Shown: positions 57,826-64,000 of the stretch, one piece after another
Position numbering within the stretch: the first letter of the stretch is position 1
How the letters are laid out: every line of letters begins with the position of its first letter
Assembly: GCF_029433855.1 (NCBI RefSeq)
Contig: NZ_JAROAU010000001.1
Location: forward strand, 470,468 to 534,467
DNA: 64,000 nucleotides
Direction: 5' to 3'
Source of the DNA: Candidatus Kosakonia sp. 282A-S69
GTDB taxonomy: Bacteria; Pseudomonadota; Gammaproteobacteria; Enterobacterales; Enterobacteriaceae
Position numbers and translations under genes: made by a program
The notes under the pieces: generated by a model
What the model was told of the DNA's origin: nothing
Database searches by the model: none
What the model saw: only the letters and a program-made list of their open reading frames with translations

Positions 57826-58656
57826 ATGTTGATGATTACCTCTTTTGCTAACCCCCGCGTCGCCCAGGCGTTTGTCGACTATATGCAGACTCAGGGCGTT
57901 ATCCTGACGATCCAGCACCATGAGCAGACCGACATCTGGCTGGCGGACGAAAGCCAGGCTGAACGTGTGCGCAGTGAGCTGGCGCGCTTTCTGGAAAACC
58001 CTGCCGATCCGCGCTATCTGGCAGCGAGCTGGCAATCGGGGCAGACTGACAGCGGTCTGCACTATCGCCGTTTCCCGCTCTCCGCCGCCCTGCGCGAGCG
58101 CGGCGGGCCACTGACCATTGCTATCTCCGTGCTCTGCATTATCGTCTTCCTGCTGATGAACGTGATGGGTGATGAAGTCGTGATGGCGTGGCTCGCCTGG
58201 CCGTGGGATGAGAGCCTGCGTTTTGAAGCCTGGCGCTATTTCACCCACGCGATCATGCACTTTTCACTGCTGCACATCCTCTTTAACCTCTTCTGGTGGT
58301 GGTATCTTGGCGGCGCGGTGGAGAAGCGGCTCGGCAGCGGCAAGCTGGTGGTGATTACGCTGATTAGCGCGCTGCTGAGCGGTTTTGTGCAGCATCAGCT
58401 TACCGGCCCCTGGTTCGGCGGCTTATCCGGCGTGGTTTACGCGCTGATTGGCTATGTCTGGCTGCGCGGCGTGCGTGATCCACAACCGAAGGTGGCGCTT
58501 CCGAACGGCCTGTTTATCTTTACGGTGTTATTGATGGTGGCGGAATGGTTCGGCTTAACCGGCTTCGCCATTGCCAGCGGTGCGCATACGGCAGGGATAG
58601 TGATTGGCCTGGCGATGGCGCTGGTGGACTCGCAGAATGTGCGAAAACGAACATAA
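57826..58656 (+). CDS. glpG: Rhomboid protease GlpG
   Basis: An intramembrane serine protease of 276 residues (same as E. coli). The catalytic dyad is at the E. coli positions: Ser201 in [13 protein letters not shown] and His254 in [12 protein letters not shown]. The N-terminal cytoplasmic domain (about 1-90) precedes six membrane helices, and [20 protein letters not shown] holds the conserved loop histidines. It lies between glpE and glpR. Confidence 0.96.
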   Translation: MLMITSFANPRVAQAFVDYMQTQGVILTIQHHEQTDIWLADESQAERVRSELARFLENPADPRYLAASWQSGQTDSGLHYRRFPLSAALRERGGPLTIAISVLCIIVFLLMNVMGDEVVMAWLAWPWDESLRFEAWRYFTHAIMHFSLLHILFNLFWWWYLGGAVEKRLGSGKLVVITLISALLSGFVQHQLTGPWFGGLSGVVYALIGYVWLRGVRDPQPKVALPNGLFIFTVLLMVAEWFGLTGFAIASGAHTAGIVIGLAMALVDSQNVRKRT

Positions 58657-58673
58657 TTATCCAGGGATACATC

Positions 58674-59432
58674 ATGAAACAGACACAGCGTCACGACGCG
58701 ATTATCGAGCTGGTTAAACAACAGGGATATGTCAGTACCGAAGAGCTGGTCGAGCAGTTCTCCGTCAGCCCGCAGACGATTCGCCGCGATCTGAACGATC
58801 TGGCCGATCAGAACAAAATTTTGCGTCACCACGGCGGCGCGGCGCTGCCTTCAAGCTCGGAAAACACCTCGTGGCACGACCGTAAAACGACGCTGGCGGC
58901 GGAAAAAGAGCGTATTGCCCGCCGCGTTGCCGAGCAGATCCCCAACGGCGCGACGCTGTTTATCGATATCGGCACCACGCCGGAAGCGGTCGCCCATGCG
59001 CTGCTTGACCACAGCGAGCTGCGGATTGTCACTAACAACCTCAACGTCGCCAATACGTTGATGAAGAAGTCAGATTTTCGCGTCATTCTGGCGGGCGGTG
59101 AACTGCGCAGCCGCGACGGCGGTATCGTTGGCGAAGCGACCCTCGATTTTATCTCCCAGTTCCGTCTCGATTTCGGCATCCTGGGCATCAGTGGCATTGA
59201 CGCTGACGGCTCGCTGCTGGAGTTTGACTATCATGAAGTGCGCACCAAGCGCGCGATTATTGAGAACTCGCGCCATGTGATGCTGGTGGTCGATCACTCG
59301 AAGTTTGGCCGCAATGCGATGGTCAATATGGGCAGCATCAGCCTTGTCGATGCGGTCTACACCGATGTGATGCCGCCCGCAGGCGTGATGCAGGTGATCA
59401 GCCACAACAACGTGCAGCTGGAACTCTGCTAA
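58674..59432 (+). CDS. glpR: Glycerol-3-phosphate regulon repressor GlpR
   Basis: A DeoR-family repressor of glycerol and glycerol-3-phosphate genes; glycerol-3-phosphate is the inducer. The 252-residue protein (same as E. coli) has a helix-turn-helix GYVSTEELVEQFSVSPQTIRRDL and a C-terminal sugar-phosphate-binding domain (LFIDIGTTPEAVA, GGELRSRDGGIVGE). The ATG at 58674 is 17 bases past glpG; an in-frame start inside glpG is rejected. Its stop lies three bases from that of malT. Confidence 0.95.
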   Translation: MKQTQRHDAIIELVKQQGYVSTEELVEQFSVSPQTIRRDLNDLADQNKILRHHGGAALPSSSENTSWHDRKTTLAAEKERIARRVAEQIPNGATLFIDIGTTPEAVAHALLDHSELRIVTNNLNVANTLMKKSDFRVILAGGELRSRDGGIVGEATLDFISQFRLDFGILGISGIDADGSLLEFDYHEVRTKRAIIENSRHVMLVVDHSKFGRNAMVNMGSISLVDAVYTDVMPPAGVMQVISHNNVQLELC

Positions 59433-59435
59433 CCG

Positions 59436-62141
59436 CTATACCCCGTAGCCCATAATCTTCAGCAACCGCTGGGCGTGCTGCACCGCATCCTGACGGTGGG
59501 CGACGCCCAGTTTCTGATAGAGGTTGCGGATATGGGTTTTGATGGTCGTCGCAGCGACAGCCAGCTCGCCGGCGATCTGCTCGTTACTGTATCCGGAATA
59601 GATGAGCCCCAGCACCTGCCACTCGCGCTGCGTCAGCGGGCTGGTGCGGATCAGCTCCGGCACTTCCGGATGCGTCAGTAAGCGCTCGACAAAGCTCTCA
59701 TCAAAGTGGGCGAATTTATGTCGGTGATGTTGATTGATTTCGCGCAGAATGCGCTGGGCGCGGTGCTGATCCAGTTCCGGCAGCGTGTTGAGCTGAATGA
59801 GCTGGCGCAGCTGCTGCGCCATCGGCTCACCCTCAATCACAAAGTGGCTGATAAACCCCGTGCGGTTGGCGAGCTGCAGCGCTTCAAGCAGAACGCGCTG
59901 GGCATCGTTTTTGCGCCCGGCATGCCAGTAAAGCTGGTTGAGCAGCAGCAGGTTGCGGTTGATATCGCTCATCAGACGCAGGCTGCGCGCGTTTTCGTTT
60001 AGCTCCTCCAGCACCATCTCTGCCGGGTCAAAATCCCCCAGCAGGATCTGCGCACGGGCAATGTTGCGCCACTGACTTTGCAGGAAGTGATTATTCGCAA
60101 AGGCCGGTTTCGGCGTCTGGCGCAGCCACTGCGCGGCGGCGTTTTTGTCCCCGATCATTTGCCAGTAGATCATCCGCACTTTATCGGCGTTTGATACCCA
60201 GTCGCTGTGATACTGACCATTGCCGAGCAGGTTCTCCAGCCGGTGCAGATGGCTGCGGGCGTTATCCAGATCGCCGCGTGCCAGTGAGATCTGAACAATC
60301 AGCGCCAGGCACTGCAACTGCTGCTGCGGTTGCAGCGCAGAGAGCACCTCCATACCCTGACGCGCGGCGGCTTCCGCTTCGTCGAGCCGCGCCCACGCCC
60401 ACAGCAGCTGGGCGCGAATGCGGAGTAAAAACTCATGCATCGGCAGCTGTTCAAGGTGCTGCTCGCGGATAAGCGCAAAAGCTTTCTCCTGCATCTCCCA
60501 CGCGGCCTGCAAAAAGCCCTGGGCAAAGAGAATTTCGCTCTGCTGGATCAGGCTCCACAGCGCGTAGTGCCAGACATCGTGACGGCGCGCCATCTGCTCG
60601 GTTTGCTGCATCACCGCCAGAGAGTTGGCCAGCTCGCCTTTGCAGTGCAGCACTTCGCCATGCACTGACGTGGCGACAATCCGGCTGTAGTAGTTAGCCA
60701 GCGGCAGTTCGTCGAGCGCCACCATCGCCAGGCGTTCCGCTTCCACCGGATCGCCGTCATTGATTGCCACCTGGGCGCGCAGGGCGTTGAAATCGCCGTG
60801 CAGCGAGGCATCCATCTGGGTCGTCATCTCCTGCTCGGCGCGTGCCAGCAGGGTATTCACTTCGCTATAGCGGTGCTGGCTTTGCATCAGCCATGCCTGC
60901 AGCAGCACCAACCGCGGGTTCTCCAGCAGGCTCTCCCACGGCAGCGCTTTCAGCGACTCCTCCAGCAGGCTCAGCTCACTGTGGTTAAACAAACCCCACG
61001 CGTGATTAAGCAGAATATCGCGCAGCATGACGCCGTCGCCCGCCGCCAGCGCGTGATGGATCGCTTCGCTCGGGAAGCCTTGCGCCATCCAGCTCTCGGC
61101 TGCCGCACGGTGAATATTAGGCAGCTCTGTTGCCAGTTCCCACTGGCAGCGCTGGCGCAGGAAACTGCCGAACAGCGGGTGGTAGCTAAACCACTCGCCG
61201 GAGTCATCCATGCGTTGCAAAAAGAGCCCCTGACGCTCAATCTCCTCCAGCCGCATCTGCCCGTTCTCTTCGCCGGTGACGCGCACGATCAGCGCATCGT
61301 TCATCGAGCGGAGCAGGGCGCTCTTCAGCAGGAAGTGGCGAGTGGTGGGATCGACATTATCCAGCACCTCATCGACCAGATAATCGGAGAGGTGGCTGGC
61401 GTTAATACCCGCGAGGCGGCGGGCGGAGTGGTGTGGTGCGCTGTGATTTTGCCGCGCGGAGAGGGCGATCAGCTGCAGCGCCGTGGCCCAGCCTGCGACA
61501 TCATCACACAGCCGGCTGCTTTCAGCCGCTTCGATCGGCGCATTCAGGCGGCAGTCAAAAAACTGTTTCGCCTCCTGGTGGGTAAAGGCCAGCTGTTGGC
61601 TACCCACTTCGAGCAGCTGTTCGCGTACGCGCAGGTTAGCAATCCCCAGCTGCGGGAGGTTACGCGAGAGCACAATCAGGGTCAGGTTTTCCGGCTGATG
61701 GCGCAGGAAGAAGCGCATCGCATCGTGGATCACCGGGTTAGTAATCAGATGGTAATCATCAATCACCAGGTAGAGCGGGCGCTGCCATTCTGTCAGTTCG
61801 ACAAACAGTTGCGAGAAGAGTGAAGGCAGGCTGACGTACTGGCGCTTTTGCGCCATCACTTCGCTACTGACGCAATGCCCGCCGGTGGCCTGCTGCACCG
61901 CGGCGATAAAGTAGCTGGCGAAGCGCTCCTGCTGATTGTCCCCCTCATCGAGCGAGAACCAGCCGACGTCGCTTTTCCCCGCCGCCCATTGCGAGACGAG
62001 GGTAGTTTTGCCGTAGCCCGCAGGGCTGGTTACCAGCGCAAGCCGATAATTGTTGGCGCCGGAAAGTTTCGCCAGCAGACGTTCGCGAACCACCGTATGG
62101 TCGAGACGAACCGGGCGACTTAATTTGGACGGAATCAACAT
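59436..62141 (-). CDS. malT: Maltose regulon activator MalT
   Basis: MalT activates maltodextrin genes when maltotriose and ATP bind. The 901-residue STAND ATPase (same as E. coli) has Walker [11 protein letters not shown] near residue 37, the NTPase region [13 protein letters not shown], a long TPR-like sensor and a LuxR-type helix-turn-helix at the C-terminus ([21 protein letters not shown]). The start at 62141 gives [18 protein letters not shown] as in E. coli; a longer in-frame start is not supported. A CRP site lies 124 bases upstream. Confidence 0.97.
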   Translation of the reverse strand: MLIPSKLSRPVRLDHTVVRERLLAKLSGANNYRLALVTSPAGYGKTTLVSQWAAGKSDVGWFSLDEGDNQQERFASYFIAAVQQATGGHCVSSEVMAQKRQYVSLPSLFSQLFVELTEWQRPLYLVIDDYHLITNPVIHDAMRFFLRHQPENLTLIVLSRNLPQLGIANLRVREQLLEVGSQQLAFTHQEAKQFFDCRLNAPIEAAESSRLCDDVAGWATALQLIALSARQNHSAPHHSARRLAGINASHLSDYLVDEVLDNVDPTTRHFLLKSALLRSMNDALIVRVTGEENGQMRLEEIERQGLFLQRMDDSGEWFSYHPLFGSFLRQRCQWELATELPNIHRAAAESWMAQGFPSEAIHHALAAGDGVMLRDILLNHAWGLFNHSELSLLEESLKALPWESLLENPRLVLLQAWLMQSQHRYSEVNTLLARAEQEMTTQMDASLHGDFNALRAQVAINDGDPVEAERLAMVALDELPLANYYSRIVATSVHGEVLHCKGELANSLAVMQQTEQMARRHDVWHYALWSLIQQSEILFAQGFLQAAWEMQEKAFALIREQHLEQLPMHEFLLRIRAQLLWAWARLDEAEAAARQGMEVLSALQPQQQLQCLALIVQISLARGDLDNARSHLHRLENLLGNGQYHSDWVSNADKVRMIYWQMIGDKNAAAQWLRQTPKPAFANNHFLQSQWRNIARAQILLGDFDPAEMVLEELNENARSLRLMSDINRNLLLLNQLYWHAGRKNDAQRVLLEALQLANRTGFISHFVIEGEPMAQQLRQLIQLNTLPELDQHRAQRILREINQHHRHKFAHFDESFVERLLTHPEVPELIRTSPLTQREWQVLGLIYSGYSNEQIAGELAVAATTIKTHIRNLYQKLGVAHRQDAVQHAQRLLKIMGYGV

Positions 62142-62264
62142 AGTTATCACTTCACTGTGAGGGAGAACTGAGATGCGATTTTTTTTGTGCTTCGTAATTA
62201 ATCTCAATAAGGTCGGACAGATGAGCAGATATTGCAAGCTATGTCCGGATCTGACGATTGTGAA

Positions 62265-62280
62265 TTTGCACTATGTCACA
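62265..62280 (-). promoter_or_regulatory. CRP site of the malT promoter
   Basis: On the minus strand TGTGACATAGTGCAAATTCA closely resembles the known E. coli malT CRP site (TGTGACACAGTGCAAATTCA). The left half-site is a perfect TGTGA. It is oriented for malT; the 522-base malT-malP gap holds this and the malP MalT boxes, and I see no other gene in it. Confidence 0.8.
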
Positions 62281-62550
62281 GTTCTATTTATGTGCCGAAT
62301 AAATTCAGCCCAGACGCGGCGGGCAGCGGCGTAAAAACGGGCAATTTTTCCGCAGAGAAAGAGGCCATATTAATGGGCCGCGTAAAATGAGGGCGCAATT
62401 AGCGACGCGGTGATGTCGTCGCGCGCAAAATATTATTTCGCGGTGTTCTCTGCGCCCGTAAAACAATTTATTACCGAAACGCCATTTCATTAACAGCTCC
62501 GCGTGCGATAAAAAAACGCTATTTTTAGGCGGCAGCGATCACACTTTTTC

Positions 62551-62596
62551 GCTCATCCCCGCTACTCCTCCCTGTCTAATCCCCGCCAGGATGAGG
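62551..62596. promoter_or_regulatory. MalT boxes of the malP promoter
   Basis: Three matches to GGGGAKGAGG lie together: GGGGATGAGC (minus strand, 62551-62560), AGGGAGGAGT (minus strand, 62564-62573) and CAGGATGAGG (plus strand, 62587-62596). The group lies 68-113 bases before the malP start, where MalT binds in E. coli. The individual matches are 8-9 of 10 bases. Confidence 0.6.
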
Positions 62597-62663
62597 AAGT
62601 CATACCCGTAGATCTGCACACTAGCGTCAATGTCGATTATCTTCACACAGGACCCGGATTTTT

Positions 62664-64000
62664 ATGACAAAGCCAACGTTTGATAAAGCGCAATTTGAAG
62701 CGGCCCTGACGCGCCAGTGGCAGCGTTTCGGGGTTCACTCTGCAACGGAAATGACAACTCGCCAGTGGTGGCATGCCGTAAGCGGCGCGCTGGCGGAACT
62801 GTTGGCAGCGCAGCCTGCGCCAAAAGCGGCGAAGGAACAGCGCCACGTTAACTACATCTCAATGGAGTTCTTGATTGGCCGCCTGACGGGCAACAACCTG
62901 CTGAACCTCGGCTGGTATGAGGCGGTCGGCGAGGTATTGCAAGCGCACGATATCCAGTTGACCGATCTGCTGGAAGAGGAGATCGATCCGGCGCTCGGCA
63001 ACGGCGGTCTGGGGCGTCTGGCAGCCTGCTTCCTCGACTCAATGGCGACCGTCGGTCAGCCTGCCACCGGGTATGGCCTCAACTACCAGTACGGGCTGTT
63101 TCGCCAGTCCTTTGTCGACGGCCAGCAGCATGAAGCGCCGGATGACTGGCACCGCCGCAGCTATCCGTGGTTCCGCCATAACGAACAGCTGGATGTGCAG
63201 GTCAACATCGGCGGCAAAGTGAGTAAAGAGGGGCAGTGGCAACCGGCCTTTACCCTTGTGGGCGAAGCCTGGGATCTGCCAGTGATTGGCTACCGCAACG
63301 GCATTACGCAGCCGCTGCGCCTGTGGCAGGCTACCCATGCGCATCCCTTCAACCTCACCAAGTTCAACGATGGCGACTTCCTCCGCGCAGAGCAGGCGGG
63401 TATCGACGCTGAAAAGCTCACCAAAGTGCTCTACCCGAACGACAACCACCAGGCCGGTAAGAAGCTGCGTCTGATGCAGCAATATTTCCAGTGTGCCTGC
63501 TCGGTGGCCGACATCCTGCGCCGTCATCATCTGGCCGGGCGCAAGCTTGCTCAACTGCCGGATTACGAAGTGATCCAGCTTAATGATACCCACCCGACCA
63601 TTGCCATTCCCGAGCTGCTGCGCGTGCTGCTTGATGAGCATCAGCTGAGCTGGGATGACGCCTGGGCGATCACCAGCCGTACCTTCGCCTACACTAACCA
63701 TACGCTGATGCCGGAAGCGCTCGAGCGCTGGGATGAGTCGCTGGTAAGAGCGCTGCTGCCACGCCATATGCAGATCATCAAGCGCATCAATGAGCGCTTT
63801 AAAGCGCAGGTTGAGCAGACCTGGCCGGGTAATAAAGCGGTGTGGGCAAAACTGGCGGTGGTACATGACAAACAGGTGCGCATGGCCAACCTCTGCGTGG
63901 TCGGCGGTTTTGCTGTCAACGGCGTGGCCGCGCTGCACTCGGATCTGGTGGTGAAAGATCTCTTCCCGGAATATCACCAGCTGTGGCCGGGCAAATTCCA
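62664..64000 (+). CDS. malP: Maltodextrin phosphorylase MalP (5' part)
   Basis: MalP cleaves alpha-1,4-glucose units from maltodextrins with phosphate to give glucose-1-phosphate; it is a PLP enzyme of GT35. The window holds 445 full codons of about 797. The start [15 protein letters not shown] matches E. coli MalP in style, and [39 protein letters not shown] and [15 protein letters not shown] are phosphorylase hallmarks; the PLP lysine lies beyond the edge. AGGACCCGG precedes the ATG. It is divergent from malT and probably followed by malQ. Confidence 0.96.
   Translation, partial: MTKPTFDKAQFEAALTRQWQRFGVHSATEMTTRQWWHAVSGALAELLAAQPAPKAAKEQRHVNYISMEFLIGRLTGNNLLNLGWYEAVGEVLQAHDIQLTDLLEEEIDPALGNGGLGRLAACFLDSMATVGQPATGYGLNYQYGLFRQSFVDGQQHEAPDDWHRRSYPWFRHNEQLDVQVNIGGKVSKEGQWQPAFTLVGEAWDLPVIGYRNGITQPLRLWQATHAHPFNLTKFNDGDFLRAEQAGIDAEKLTKVLYPNDNHQAGKKLRLMQQYFQCACSVADILRRHHLAGRKLAQLPDYEVIQLNDTHPTIAIPELLRVLLDEHQLSWDDAWAITSRTFAYTNHTLMPEALERWDESLVRALLPRHMQIIKRINERFKAQVEQTWPGNKAVWAKLAVVHDKQVRMANLCVVGGFAVNGVAALHSDLVVKDLFPEYHQLWPGKF

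Noticed and set aside
60798..61823. A 341-codon plus-strand frame opposite malT
   Set aside because: The malT protein is full length and conserved; this frame is its antisense shadow.
63039..63977. A 312-codon minus-strand frame at the right edge
   Set aside because: Antisense to the phosphorylase motifs of malP, which is the real gene there.

Overview
The window is chromosomal DNA from a member of the Enterobacteriaceae. About sixty genes are recognisable, and most follow the Escherichia coli order from nikR to malP: nik, yhhT-yhhS-dcrB-yhhQ-tusA-zntA-yhhN-yhhL-rsmD, ftsYEX, rpoH, liv, ugp, yhhA-ggt-yhhY-ryhB-yhhX-yhhW, gntRKU, glpD/glpEGR and malT/malP. The high GC content, the padC gene, an arn operon next to nik, a PuuE-like transaminase after rpoH and a bactofilin next to ryhB point to an Enterobacter/Kosakonia/Klebsiella-type organism rather than Escherichia. 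I cannot fix the genus from sequence reading alone.

Layout. Bases 1-2122 are an AT-richer accessory edge: the 3' end of an unidentified gene, two small orphan genes that resemble immunity genes (one with a probable one-base frameshift at its start), and a two-gene unit ending in a SUKH/SMI1-type protein. E. coli has rhsB here. Bases 2275-6059 hold a chemoreceptor and an SDR-hydrolase pair. Bases 6134-11447 are nikABCDER (nickel uptake and its repressor), with a textbook NikR operator. Bases 11682-13150 are a divergent LysR regulator and padC. Bases 13558-20918 are the complete arnBCADTEF operon (aminoarabinose modification of lipid A) behind a PmrA box. This block lies between nikA and yhhT, where E. 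coli has acpT. Bases 20915-29007 are conserved transport, lipoprotein, sulfur-relay and zinc-efflux genes. Bases 29198-33519 are ftsYEX and rpoH with its sigma-E promoter and DnaA boxes. Bases 33668-41295 are the transaminase, livJ, panM, a decayed livK and livHMGF. A relic of a hok/sok type I toxin-antitoxin locus lies at 41401-41619. Bases 41676-46742 are the Pho-box-controlled ugpBAECQ operon. Bases 46739-52586 are yhhA, ggt, yhhY, RyhB, a bactofilin, yhhX and yhhW. Bases 52689-64000 are gntRKU, glpD, glpEGR, malT and the first 445 codons of malP. The glg-asd block and the rtc genes found in this interval in E. coli are absent here.

How it works together. Most of the window is nutrient acquisition (nickel, branched-chain amino acids, glycerol phosphate, gluconate, glycerol-3-phosphate, maltodextrin) with intact local control sites: NikR, FNR-like, PmrA, ZntR, sigma-E/DnaA, PhoB, Fur, GntR, GlpR, CRP and MalT. 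I see no CRISPR array, tRNA, rRNA, insertion sequence or prophage. The most unusual items are the livK pseudogene, the hok/sok relic, the frameshifted immunity-like gene, the arn operon abutting yhhT with overlapping stop codons, a possible preQ1 riboswitch before yhhQ, and the 11-residue tandem repeats in YhhA.
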